A stretch of 9,119 bases of DNA from JBLMYQ01 sp050258375 (GTDB lineage Bacteria > Bacillota > Clostridia > Acetivibrionales > UBA4821). Shown one piece after another: positions 1 to 5,903 of this stretch (position 1 is the first letter of the stretch; each line of letters opens with the position of its first letter). The stretch spans positions 1 to 9,119 of the forward strand of contig JBLMYQ010000040.1 of assembly GCA_050258375.1 (NCBI GenBank). Direction: 5' to 3'. The notes beneath the pieces were generated by a model. It searched no databases. It had not been told where the DNA came from and saw nothing but the letters and a program-made list of their open reading frames with translations. The position numbers were made by a program, and so were the translations under genes.

Positions 1-25
1 AATTCCAAATCCAGATCCTCCTAGC

Positions 26-108
26 CTCCCTGATAGGGAGCGAATAGTAATTTCTATGAAGATTTTTCTATGAAAAACTACTTTTCGTCCCCTTTTTAGG
101 GGAGAAAG
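26..108. other. gene-free left edge with two small hairpins
   Basis: No credible gene lies in bases 1-249. The stretch has two short hairpins. One is CTCCCT-GAT-AGGGAG at 26-40. The other is TCCCCT-TTTT-AGGGGA at 88-103, and its stem can be extended outward with a bulge to about 82-108. TTTCTATGAA also occurs twice, near 52 and 67. Neither hairpin is followed by a clean T-run on either strand, so I do not call them terminators. They could belong to a gene outside the window. Confidence 0.3.
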
Positions 109-189
109 AGGGGTCTAAGTAGAATTTTATCTTTTGCTTTTCCAGTATTTTGCTTCGTGCATTTGCCCTGTTAAAAGTAATATTAACAA

Positions 190-223
190 ATAGAAAAACC
201 TTGATTTCTCAAGGTTTTTCTAT
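190..223 (-). terminator. intrinsic terminator downstream of the 154-aa gene; isolated copy of the CCTTGA/TCAAGG hairpin
   Basis: A perfect stem of about 15 bp (TAGAAAAACCTTGA at 191-204 pairing with 209-222) closes on a TTTC loop. It lies 27 bases beyond the stop of the minus-strand 154-aa gene. The core CCTTGATTTCTCAAGG (199-214) is identical to the core of the repeat hairpins elsewhere in the window. The conserved AT-rich block that accompanies them is absent here, so this is a hairpin-only copy. Confidence 0.75.
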
Positions 224-249
224 ATATAGATATCATAACTTGACATAGG

Positions 250-714
250 CTACTTTACCTCAAAGGAGAAGGAGCAGGCATCGGGATTTGATTCAATCAT
301 TACATTAGTCACTGTCTGCAGCAAAAGGTTAAGGAGGCTCTCATTTTTGCAGTTGCAGTCAATAGTGACCGTCAGGGCACCATCCATATCTTTTAAAAGA
401 CCTGCAAATTCAGTCTTCCGGGCGGGATTTTGTTTTAATGCTGCCAATATTATTTCATTTGCTCTCTGTTTATCACCCTCATTCCATATTTTTTGTACAA
501 GAACACGGAGAAGAACTGTGGTCATCTGGAATATGTTCAATGACGTCATGTTGGAATAAGAATAACCTCTTGCGCGATAGGGACCGCCAAGCATTGTGAT
601 GTTCTGAGAAATTAAATCCTGGGCCAATAATTTAAGTTCTTCCACTGAGTATTCATGAAACCGGTTTTTGCCTGCATAGTAAAGACGATTTAATTCTTGA
701 TCTGTTATTGGCAT
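250..714 (-). CDS. uncharacterised 154-aa protein
   Basis: I do not recognise this family. The ATG start is well supported: AAAAGGAGGTG lies 6 nt upstream. The protein is soluble, with no signal peptide and no transmembrane segment. Residues 1-40 and 60-110 look mainly helical. A middle stretch, residues 41-56, is rich in Gly, Tyr and Ser. The last 45 residues form a distinct block with a CNC motif (C120, C122) and a third cysteine at 147, ending in short beta-like FSFEV. The gene is monocistronic: a hairpin terminator follows it, and an approximately 295-base leader region precedes it with a 22-bp near-palindrome and a TATAAT at 776-781. No convincing -35 matches that -10. The coding call is strong, because the ribosome binding site, length and codon pattern agree. 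The function is unknown. Confidence 0.8.
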   Translation of the reverse strand: MPITDQELNRLYYAGKNRFHEYSVEELKLLAQDLISQNITMLGGPYRARGYSYSNMTSLNIFQMTTVLLRVLVQKIWNEGDKQRANEIILAALKQNPARKTEFAGLLKDMDGALTVTIDCNCKNESLLNLLLQTVTNVMIESNPDACSFSFEVK

Positions 715-749
715 CGGTTACACCTCCTTTTTATTGATAAACCTTAACT

Positions 750-763
750 GCGAAATTGTTCGC
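750..763 (-). other. small leader hairpin upstream of the 154-aa gene
   Basis: GCGAA-ATTG-TTCGC forms a 5-bp stem in the presumed 5' leader of the 154-aa gene. On the minus strand it is preceded by GGGAGGAGG (about 766-775), which resembles a ribosome binding site but has no start codon at a suitable distance. A leader-based control is possible but unproven. Confidence 0.25.
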
Positions 764-821
764 TATCCTCCTCCCATTATAAATATGCCGGTAGAATTTA
801 GGATTTTAATGTTTTACGAAT

Positions 822-843
822 TGTCATAATAATTACTATGACA
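822..843. promoter_or_regulatory. 22-bp near-perfect palindrome, candidate operator
   Basis: The half-sites TGTCATAATAA and TTACTATGACA match in 10 of 11 positions. The palindrome lies about 110-130 bases upstream of the 154-aa start and about 40 bases upstream of the TATAAT at 776-781. It does not match boxes I know well (PerR, Fur, Rex, CodY, Spo0A). The symmetry and AT-rich centre are typical of a dimeric repressor site. Confidence 0.35.
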
Positions 844-956
844 CAAAAATAGTTACATATTATACATTTCCTTCCATTATATATTTGTTTAGGATTAATT
901 TCAATATTTATAATTCAACTTTATGAATAAGTGCGGCAGGATGTTAAAAATGGAAA

Positions 957-976
957 TATACTAATGTATACTAATG
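957..976. repeat. 10-bp tandem duplication TATACTAATG x2
   Basis: TATACTAATG occurs twice head to tail in the gap between the terminator of the 124-aa gene and the leader of the 154-aa gene. A partial third unit, TATGG, follows. It may be simple slippage. Confidence 0.5.
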
Positions 977-992
977 TATGGATAAAAAAATA

Positions 993-1010
993 AGGCGGGG
1001 TTAACCGCCT
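993..1010 (-). terminator. intrinsic terminator of the 124-aa gene
   Basis: AGGCGG pairs with CCGCCT around a six-base loop. On the minus strand the stem is followed by TTATTTTTTTAT. The hairpin starts in the stop codon of the 124-aa gene, so transcription would end right at the end of translation. Confidence 0.8.
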
Positions 1011-1384
1011 CAGTATAAAAGCCAGGAAAGAGGATTTACTCGAGTCTGATTGATGCCCATAAGGATAAGCGTCAGATCCCAATCAGTCAAATTTTCTGGT
1101 GTTTCAAATGTTTTTGACTTTTTCTCAGCCAGGTTGATTTTGAATGGGCTGAAGATAGAAAGCTGCCACTTATTAGCCTTATTTTTGATGAGAATAAACT
1201 TAATTCCTTTCCAGTAAATAACAAATTGTTTACCACCCTTGCTGGCTATTTCCAGTATTTTTGCAGCTGGAAGAGCAAATTTAATCATCCTTTTTTCAAC
1301 TTCATTTGAGCCTGTAACATTTTTGATTTGTAACCCTTTTTTTTGTGCAAATTTTCTTAGCCTTCTTTCTTTTATTCCTTTCAC
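1010..1384 (-). CDS. uncharacterised basic 124-aa protein
   Basis: This family is not recognised. I place the start at the GTG at 1384, because AGGAG (1393-1397) is then 8 nt upstream. The longer frame opening at GTG 1393 would begin inside that ribosome binding site. The first 35 residues are very basic (KERRLRKFAQKKG), which could suit nucleic-acid or membrane-surface binding. A probable beta-rich centre follows (QFVIYWKGIKFILIKNK, about residues 53-69), then a C-terminal block with LTDWDLTLILMGINQ (about 99-113). There are no cysteines, signal peptide or clear membrane span. The gene stands alone. Its stop codon abuts its terminator, and repeat copy A, with an extended -10 motif at 1552-1557, lies about 170 bases upstream. 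It is a real gene on ribosome-binding-site and terminator evidence; its role is unknown. Confidence 0.75.
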   Translation of the reverse strand: MKGIKERRLRKFAQKKGLQIKNVTGSNEVEKRMIKFALPAAKILEIASKGGKQFVIYWKGIKFILIKNKANKWQLSIFSPFKINLAEKKSKTFETPENLTDWDLTLILMGINQTRVNPLSWLLY

Positions 1385-1413
1385 TTTCAACACTCCTAAA
1401 CAAATTTAATTAC

Positions 1414-1429
1414 CATCTAGACATAGATG
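1414..1429 (-). other. leader hairpin upstream of the 124-aa gene
   Basis: CATCTA-GACA-TAGATG forms a 6-bp stem about 30 bases upstream of the GTG start, in the presumed leader RNA. It is too short to assign a function. Confidence 0.25.
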
Positions 1430-1551
1430 AGGCTTAAAACAAAAAAACATTTGTTTGCACGAAGAATAAAGATTTAATTAATCCTTAAACATTCGCTTGG
1501 CAAATGTGTTCAGCGTAAATATTATTATAAAAATTAAATGGTATCTTTCTT

Positions 1552-1581
1552 ATTATATCACCATATATTGCCAAAAGTAAA
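1552..1581 (-). promoter_or_regulatory. candidate promoter within repeat copy A
   Basis: On the minus strand, TTTACT (1576-1581) is separated by 18 nt from TATAAT (1552-1557), which is preceded by TGA and so makes an extended -10 (TGATATAAT). The same -35, spacer length and extended -10 recur in repeat copy D at 4555-4584. It would transcribe the 124-aa gene with a leader of about 160 nt. Confidence 0.5.
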
Positions 1582-1635
1582 GAAATTTGTTGATTTTATA
1601 CTATTCAAAACAAAAATCAGCAACTATTTCTACGC

Positions 1636-1669
1636 AACAAAAAACCCTAATTTCTCAAGGTTTTTTGTT
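1636..1669 (-). terminator. degenerate repeat hairpin, terminator of the 616-aa gene
   Basis: CAAAAAACC pairs with GGTTTTTTG. The inner part (CCCTAA against TCAAGG) has two mismatches compared with the perfect copies, around the usual TTTC loop. The hairpin lies about 38 bases beyond the stop of the 616-aa gene. I see no other terminator there, so this repeat hairpin probably ends its transcript. Confidence 0.65.
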
Positions 1670-1706
1670 TGGAACGAATGGTGGAAGTTGAACCTGCGAT
1701 ATAAGC

Positions 1707-3557
1707 CTATTGAGAGCAGTGCCCTGGACCAATCAAACCATTATTATAGTTATCAAGTATGGTTACCCAACCAAGCACTTTTTGCTTTTCTGACTTAGAC
1801 AAGCCAACCCAATTTGTAAAGTTATGGGTTACTAAAAATGCATCTGCAGCAGAAATGATACTGGAAACAGCCGAATCGTCAGCGCCATTAGCAGCATTCA
1901 GCTTGGCACCAAGCAGCTGCGCGTATAGCTTAGTAATACCGTTTGATGGTTCTCCATAAACGTTTTGATTCAGAATATTTACAGCAATTACGTTGTTGCT
2001 TACCAATATGGTTTTTGATCCTCCGGGTGTACCGAGATATACTGGTAAGAGAGGAGTTACCATATCAGACTGGGGACCAAAGCCTGCATGTGTCTTCCAG
2101 TAGCCAATGGTCAAAGTACAGCCGGCGCAAGGCACATGAACATTTACAGTCCAACTGCTGCTGCCTGTTGAACCGGTATCGTTTGTTATAAAAGATGCGG
2201 TATTGGTAACCGCATAGTCACCACAGGAGGAAAAAGGTCCAATGCTTCTGCTGTAAAGAAATGTTTTAGTCATATTACAAATTGTACCAAGGGTTCCGGC
2301 AAAATCATCAATTACAGTTACACATTTGTCAACTTCAGTTACAGCTGCGGCAGCAAAGCTGACAGAGGCAGAACCCAAGAAGTCGGTGGTTCCGGAAGCA
2401 ACTGAAGTGCCAGCAAAGTCGTAAATAAAATTCTGAAGAGTTGCAGCTGCTGTATTGGTACGAGTTGCTTCATCAGGCAAGCTGGCAGTATAAGTGCAGT
2501 TTAAGTTGCCCCCTGCAGGCAATGTGTATGGGAAGGAAACAGTACAGTTAACGGTAACGGAGCCGATACCTGTAATCAAGTCTGAAATGCTGTTAATTAC
2601 AGCGCCAAAAGGTGCGGGATTATGCACCACGATATTTCCACTAACGGCAAAGTTACTATCAGTGGAGGAGACAGGATTTACCTCAACAGAGTAATTAATC
2701 AGAAACTGTTCGTTGGGAGCAAGGGTAAGAGCAAACTGATCAGCTGCCTTGTTAATTGTCCAATTATAGATTCTGGTTAGAGAAGTACTGGAATCTTTAG
2801 TTACTTCAAGCTCATAACATTTAACTGTCACAGATGCAGTATCAAATATGGTAACCAATTGACCATCAGGACCGATTATTTGAGCGGAAGCAATATTGAC
2901 GTGAGTTCCCTCATCTTGATTACAGGTAAAAGTTTCTGTATATTGTGCTGAACCGCTTTGGTTAAATAAAAAAGATTTACCGTTGGTATCAGTCACAGTA
3001 ATTGAGTCATTCAACAAATTTGGTGTAGCAGGTAAATTAGCAGTAGCGCTTGGTGAAGGTCCGAAAAGCTCTCCTAGATGACCTGAATGGTTGGTGATAG
3101 TTACATTTGCTGTTACTTTATATGTGCCTCCTGCATGAATATTTGCAGAAGGAATATCAATCTTATATGAATAACAAAAAGTTTCACCAGCCGCAAGAAC
3201 AGGGTGTACACCCATGTTGACAGTGGATGTTGCAATAAGGGTGTTGGGCGAGCCCCCACCATTTCTAAGCTCAATGATAATTGTTAAATTTTCAGTAGCT
3301 ATACTTCCACCATTAGTTACGCAAACTTGACCGTCAAAATAAGCAGAGTCGGTACCGCTGTCTTTAGTAACTGCAACAGTGTATTGGGAAATACCGCTGT
3401 CTCCAGAAAACAGGAGCCAGGTATCAGGTGTCACAATTTTGTCAATTGTCCAATTGAATCTTCGAAGCCAGTGTGCTGTTGTTGAGACGTCTGCAGTAAG
3501 AGTCGTGCCGCTTTGACCTTGTTGAATCACAATTGATTGTATTTCTGTATTATTCAT
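1707..3557 (-). CDS. 616-aa multi-domain beta-rich protein with C-terminal GYWKTH domain, probable surface protein
   Basis: The ATG start has AAGGAGG 9 nt upstream. The protein is rich in Thr, Ser, Asn and Val and poor in Lys and Arg, as expected for extracellular beta-sandwich proteins. Two related modules open with WTIDK (residues 36-40) and WTINK (266-270), each with a nearby VTKDS (63-67 and 252-256). A third segment, about 406-457, has VIDDFAGTLGT and CGDYAVTNTASF. The C-terminal domain begins CTLTIGYWKTH (480-490) and contains LYAQLLGAKLNAANGAD (544-560). This arrangement is common in secreted or cell-surface proteins of environmental bacteria, near DUF11-type repeat proteins. The product nevertheless has no N-terminal signal peptide, no membrane helix and no LPXTG, and it ends GHCSQ. 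It has nine or more cysteines, several in the C-terminal half. In a spore former, release from the mother cell as a coat or exosporium component is one possible explanation; that is inference only. Confidence 0.85.
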   Translation of the reverse strand: MNNTEIQSIVIQQGQSGTTLTADVSTTAHWLRRFNWTIDKIVTPDTWLLFSGDSGISQYTVAVTKDSGTDSAYFDGQVCVTNGGSIATENLTIIIELRNGGGSPNTLIATSTVNMGVHPVLAAGETFCYSYKIDIPSANIHAGGTYKVTANVTITNHSGHLGELFGPSPSATANLPATPNLLNDSITVTDTNGKSFLFNQSGSAQYTETFTCNQDEGTHVNIASAQIIGPDGQLVTIFDTASVTVKCYELEVTKDSSTSLTRIYNWTINKAADQFALTLAPNEQFLINYSVEVNPVSSTDSNFAVSGNIVVHNPAPFGAVINSISDLITGIGSVTVNCTVSFPYTLPAGGNLNCTYTASLPDEATRTNTAAATLQNFIYDFAGTSVASGTTDFLGSASVSFAAAAVTEVDKCVTVIDDFAGTLGTICNMTKTFLYSRSIGPFSSCGDYAVTNTASFITNDTGSTGSSSWTVNVHVPCAGCTLTIGYWKTHAGFGPQSDMVTPLLPVYLGTPGGSKTILVSNNVIAVNILNQNVYGEPSNGITKLYAQLLGAKLNAANGADDSAVSSIISAADAFLVTHNFTNWVGLSKSEKQKVLGWVTILDNYNNGLIGPGHCSQ

Positions 3558-3732
3558 AATGTTTTTCCTCCTTGTTTAATAGAAAAATAGTTTAAAAGAG
3601 TAGCACCATTCTTGTTTACGTAACATCTTATTCGGTGTTTTTCTAAAAAGTTACTCCTATTACAATTTGCATTACTTAATCAGGAAGATTTAAAAATATT
3701 ATTTAGAAAAAATATAGCTGTTACTTTGGTAT

Positions 3733-3816
3733 ACCATGCGATTTTACTGACCAACCTGCAAAAGTTCCGCTAACTATTTTTACGCAGCAAAAAAACCTTG
3801 AGAAATCAAGGTTTTT
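3733..3816 (-). repeat. dispersed repeat copy C (upstream of the 616-aa gene)
   Basis: On the minus strand this copy has the hairpin (3791-3816), then TTGCTGCGTAAAAATAGTTAG, a shortened middle, GTAAAATCGCATGGTATACC and the end of the similarity. It is the most diverged copy: the extended -10 seen in A and D is replaced by GGTATACC. The sequence before the hairpin on the minus strand (GGGTTCACAATC, then TCCATG, about 3817-3836) again resembles a tRNA T-loop and CCA end. Confidence 0.6.
3791..3816. terminator. repeat hairpin of copy C
   Basis: The 11-bp perfect stem AAAAACCTTGA/TCAAGGTTTTT closes on a GAAA loop. It has A-runs and T-runs on both sides and could stop transcription from either direction. 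The 125-aa gene upstream already has its own terminator at 3960-3979, so this hairpin would be a second barrier. Confidence 0.7.
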
Positions 3817-3921
3817 GCATGGAGATTGTGAACCCACTCATTAGACCACTTTTATTCCTTTATGATTCTTTAAATATAGTTATAGCATAAAACTAATAAT
3901 TATATTCTATTGATTTTATCC

Positions 3922-3932
3922 AAAGGAGGTTC
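3922..3932 (+). other. orphan Shine-Dalgarno sequence, no gene following
   Basis: AAAGGAGG on the plus strand is followed at normal distance only by a TTG that opens a frame of 12 codons. This frame ends in the terminator of the 125-aa gene. The site may be a remnant of a lost gene start or chance. The rest of the 3558-3988 gap holds repeat copy C and this terminator, and no other gene. Confidence 0.3.
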
Positions 3933-3959
3933 TTGTATTTTATATTTTTAAAAGGAAAA

Positions 3960-3979
3960 GGAACCCTTTGATGGGTTCC
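3960..3979 (-). terminator. intrinsic terminator of the 125-aa gene
   Basis: GGAACCC pairs with GGGTTCC around a six-base loop. On the minus strand it is followed by TTTTCCTTTTAAAA. It lies 9 bases past the stop codon. Confidence 0.8.
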
Positions 3980-3988
3980 ATAGCTTCC

Positions 3989-4366
3989 TTACCGATTTAG
4001 AAGAAAAAGAATGGTGCCTCTTCTTCTGTCAATCTTTAAGGTGCAGGTGTTTTGGTTTTTATTAAAAGTATTAACATCTGCTTTTCTAATTTTCCTCAAT
4101 TCTCTGTAAAATTCAGGTCTGCGTTTTTCCCCGTTAGCATAGGGAACCATTTTGAAGGTGAATTTATATGAGCCGTAAACTCGACCCACATATTTTGCGG
4201 TTTCTTTAGATTCCCCAAACCAGATGTCATAGCAGTGAGCCCATCCTGTAATGAACAACTTCGAATTACCTATACGCCCAATATATTCATTTTCAGAAAT
4301 ACTGGGTTCGAAGCCCTCAAAACCATACAAATATTCGGAGGTTAACTGTCCTTCCAAAGATGCCAT
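3989..4366 (-). CDS. uncharacterised 125-aa protein
   Basis: I do not recognise this protein. I choose the ATG at 4366 (MASLEG...), with AAAGGGG 8 nt upstream. The open frame extends upstream to a TTG at 4402, but that codon lies inside a likely -10 element (GATATT, 4401-4406) and has no well-spaced ribosome binding site. The N-terminal half is rich in aromatic and acidic residues (EYLYGFEGFE, GWAHCYDIWFGE, about residues 11-52) and looks beta-rich. The C-terminal half is strongly basic (GEKRRPEFYRELRKIRK, about 79-95; KIDRRRG, 111-117). There is no signal peptide or membrane segment. The gene is monocistronic, with its own promoter candidate and terminator, between repeat copies C and D. A nucleic-acid-binding role would fit the basic tail but is not shown. 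Confidence 0.75.
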   Translation of the reverse strand: MASLEGQLTSEYLYGFEGFEPSISENEYIGRIGNSKLFITGWAHCYDIWFGESKETAKYVGRVYGSYKFTFKMVPYANGEKRRPEFYRELRKIRKADVNTFNKNQNTCTLKIDRRRGTILFLLNR

Positions 4367-4400
4367 TCTAAAAACCCCTTTCCTTTTCTTTTGTATTAGC

Positions 4401-4430
4401 AATATCCTTTATACGTCTTTGATTTGTCAA
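4401..4430 (-). promoter_or_regulatory. sigma-A-type promoter for the 125-aa gene
   Basis: A perfect -35 TTGACA (4425-4430) is followed 18 nt later by GATATT (4401-4406), which matches TATAAT at four of six positions. The predicted start of transcription (about 4394) lies 28 bases upstream of the ATG at 4366. It decides against the earlier TTG start. Confidence 0.55.
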
Positions 4431-4554
4431 TTTTGGCAAATCATTTAATCTCAATTTTGAGACTAATAAAGCCGCTGCTTGAGTAAGTACTATGAAAAAA
4501 GTTCGATGAATGTATTGGCGGCGTTGCAAAAAATAGAATAGGTTTAATACTTTA

Positions 4555-4584
4555 ATTATATCACCATTCCTTACCAGAAGTAAA
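4555..4584 (-). promoter_or_regulatory. candidate promoter within repeat copy D
   Basis: TTTACT (4579-4584), an 18-nt spacer and an extended -10 TGATATAAT (TATAAT at 4555-4560) repeat the arrangement in copy A exactly, although the spacer bases differ. It points toward the 125-aa gene, about 190 bases from its start, upstream of that gene's TTGACA promoter. Confidence 0.5.
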
Positions 4585-4639
4585 GAATTTCGCTACTTTT
4601 ACACCCCAAAAAACAAAATCAGTAACTATTTTTCCGTAA
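4555..4639 (-). repeat. dispersed repeat copy D, promoter-side part (split)
   Basis: The minus strand reads GGAAAAATAGTTACTGATTTTG, GGTGTAAAAGTAGCG, CTTTACTT and ATGGTGATATAAT, matching the same blocks in copies A and B. Similarity stops near 4639, where the other copies continue directly into their hairpin. The matching hairpin part is found about 400 bases away at 5042-5075. Confidence 0.65.
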
Positions 4640-4671
4640 TACCTGAAATCAGCGAAGAGATTCAAAAAGTC

Positions 4672-5076
4672 ATGTTAGAGATTGAGGGGATAGATTCTAA
4701 AAAGTCAAAAGAAGAGATAATGAATTCCGTAAAAAATATAATGGCTTCTGTTACAGATAAATTGACTTCTCCTGCTAATATCAAGCGTGCATATGCCGAA
4801 AAAGGCTTTGAAGAAGCGCTTAGGAGTGGAAATTCTGGGGAGAGGAGAGAAATAGTGGTTAACTTATTTAGTGATGCGCTGGATCGGTTGTCAGAAATAG
4901 TTAAAAAGGATCCTTCGATTCTTAATGTAGTTGGCGTGTCTTCTCTTATAACTAAGGCTCAAGACTATATGACACCGTTTGGGTTTGATATTCCAGAAAA
5001 ATCGTTATCTGGAGATTCAAGCACTGCTTTTCCCCATAGAAAAGCAAAAAACTTTGAGAAATCAAGGTTTTTTTAA
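4672..5076 (+). CDS. uncharacterised 134-aa open frame embedded in repeat copy D, possibly a gene fragment
   Basis: This is the only plus-strand frame here that looks protein-like: it is strongly helical and rich in Lys, Glu and Ser (SKEEIMNSVKNIMASVTDKL, residues 13-32; LFSDALDRLSEIVKKDPSIL, about 65-84). The family is unknown. Its ends are suspicious. The ATG has no good ribosome binding site, and the frame stays open upstream through about 4540, in other words into repeat sequence. A protein-like VIPEISEEIQKV precedes the ATG. The C-terminus NFEKSRFF is encoded by the repeat hairpin at 5046-5073, with the stop directly after it. A normal gene rarely codes through its own terminator. I read it as a gene piece of about 400 bp that has lost its original start and stop, or as cargo carried by the repeat. 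Expression is doubtful, since the terminator overlaps the frame. Confidence 0.45.
   Translation: MLEIEGIDSKKSKEEIMNSVKNIMASVTDKLTSPANIKRAYAEKGFEEALRSGNSGERREIVVNLFSDALDRLSEIVKKDPSILNVVGVSSLITKAQDYMTPFGFDIPEKSLSGDSSTAFPHRKAKNFEKSRFF
5042..5075 (-). repeat. dispersed repeat copy D, hairpin-side part (split)
   Basis: AGCAAAAAACTTTGAGAAATCAAGG matches the corresponding part of copy C (AGCAAAAAAACCTTGAG...) with one base missing and one changed. It is separated from the rest of the copy (4555-4639) by about 400 bases carrying the 134-aa frame. Confidence 0.6.
5046..5073. terminator. repeat hairpin of copy D
   Basis: A 12-bp stem (AAAAAACTTTGA/TCAAGGTTTTTT with one G-U pair) closes on a GAAA loop and is flanked by A- and T-runs. 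It encodes the last codons of the 134-aa frame. Confidence 0.7.
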
Positions 5077-5078
5077 AA

Positions 5079-5110
5079 AAAAATAAACTCCATAATTGGA
5101 GTTTATTTTT
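5079..5110. terminator. bidirectional terminator downstream of the 188-aa gene
   Basis: A 14-bp stem, AAAAATAAACTCCA/TGGAGTTTATTTTT, closes on TAAT. It lies 20 bases past the stop of the minus-strand 188-aa gene and directly after the plus-strand 134-aa frame. It serves the minus-strand gene and could act both ways. Confidence 0.8.
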
Positions 5111-5129
5111 AACGGAGCGCGAAAGGTGA

Positions 5130-5696
5130 TTAATCCCAGTGCTTCAGAGGATTGTTCCATTCGGAACCCAGATTATCTTCAGCCCAAATCTTAACATATT
5201 CTTGTGCCTCTTTGACTTCTTTAACATAATCCTTTTGAGAGAGTTTGATTGGATCTTCTTGGTAAAGGATTTTCCCCGTCTGATCCTTCAAACAGGCAAC
5301 TGTTTCGTCGCCATTTTTGAGATTATCAATGTAATAAAAGGTATATAGCTCGGCACCGGCAGCATATTCGGCCTCGCGCGGGCGGAATAGGACTTCTCCC
5401 CTCAATCGATTTTGGTTATCACGAAGCTCAATGGTTCGTCCACTTTTCTTATGACCCCGATAAACTTTCGTCCATCCTTTGGGCAGAAAGGCTTCAGTAA
5501 ACATTGCGTCGTATTCCTTTCCGAACCGGAACCCTATGCTATCCCAGCCAGTTTCTGGAAATCTCTTGGTTGGCATGATATTAGTTCGACAAAACAGTCT
5601 GATTTTTTCCTCTTCCAGAGCCTCCAAAGAGCACCCGGAGCTGAGCATAATATCAACCATATTAACAGCCAGTCTTTTACTTTCAGTCATTCCCAT
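5130..5696 (-). CDS. uncharacterised 188-aa protein
   Basis: I do not recognise this family. The ATG start has AAGGAG 9 nt upstream. The protein is soluble, with no signal peptide. An N-terminal helical part (residues 5-38, with SKRLAVNMVDIMLSS and LEALEEEKIRLFCR) is followed by a beta-rich core, about 50-145 (GWDSIGFRFGKEYDAMF, GWTKVYRGHKKSGRTIELRD, YTFYYIDN). The C-terminal helix is charged (QKDYVKEVKEAQEYVKIWAED, about 154-174), and the protein ends NNPLKHWD. The two halves suggest a small helical recruitment segment plus a compact beta domain, but I cannot name either. The gene is monocistronic, nearest to the tRNA cluster, with a candidate promoter in repeat copy B and its own terminator. 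GC content appears slightly higher than in its neighbours. Confidence 0.8.
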   Translation of the reverse strand: MGMTESKRLAVNMVDIMLSSGCSLEALEEEKIRLFCRTNIMPTKRFPETGWDSIGFRFGKEYDAMFTEAFLPKGWTKVYRGHKKSGRTIELRDNQNRLRGEVLFRPREAEYAAGAELYTFYYIDNLKNGDETVACLKDQTGKILYQEDPIKLSQKDYVKEVKEAQEYVKIWAEDNLGSEWNNPLKHWD

Positions 5697-5743
5697 GATG
5701 TCACTCTCCTTAAATTAATTAATTTTTAATAATGCTACCGATT

Positions 5744-5765
5744 CGCTCCTGCATAATTTGGAGCG
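5744..5765 (-). other. leader inverted repeat upstream of the 188-aa gene
   Basis: CGCTCC and GGAGCG are separated by 10 bases, about 50 bases upstream of the ATG. It lies in the leader expected from the copy B promoter. It may be an operator or a leader stem; it has no T-run on the minus strand. Confidence 0.3.
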
Positions 5766-5802
5766 GTGAAATATTAGATTTTTTGAAGTAGACTTATCTT
5801 TA

Positions 5803-5831
5803 ATAATATCATCTTATTAACATAAAAGCAA
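5803..5831 (-). promoter_or_regulatory. candidate promoter at the end of repeat copy B
   Basis: TTGCTT (5826-5831), a 17-nt spacer and TATTAT (5803-5808) preceded by TGA. GATGATATTATTAAAG aligns with GGTGATATAATTAAAG of copy D, so the extended -10 is a shared part of the repeat. It would drive the 188-aa gene. Confidence 0.45.
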
Positions 5832-5903
5832 CAATAATTACCATTTACGTTACTTTTACCCCACCCAAAACAAAAATCAGCAACTATTTTTTACACAACA
5901 AAA

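Larger units (their letters stand above)
1552..1669 (-). repeat. dispersed repeat copy A (between the 616-aa and 124-aa genes)
   Basis: Read on the minus strand, this copy has the hairpin at 1636-1669, then TTGCGTAGAAATAGTTGCTGA, an AT-rich stretch, CTTTACTT and ATGGTGATATAAT. It shares AAATAGTTGCTGATTTTTG with copy B and the CTTTACTT...ATGGTGATATAAT end with copy D. Between the hairpin and the 616-aa gene, the bases at about 1670-1697 look like the 3' part of a tRNA (GGTTCAA and a TCCA end on the minus strand). They align with the tRNA-Thr 3' end next to copy B at roughly 23 of 32 positions by eye. Confidence 0.7.

Noticed and set aside
1538..1798. 86-codon plus-strand frame
   Set aside because: It covers repeat copy A and the end of the 616-aa gene on the other strand, has no ribosome binding site, and its protein-like NFSRFF is just the hairpin translated.
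5412..5729. Plus-strand frames of 105 and 79 codons opposite the 188-aa gene
   Set aside because: They are antisense shadows of a gene with a good ribosome binding site and terminator, and have no start signals of their own.
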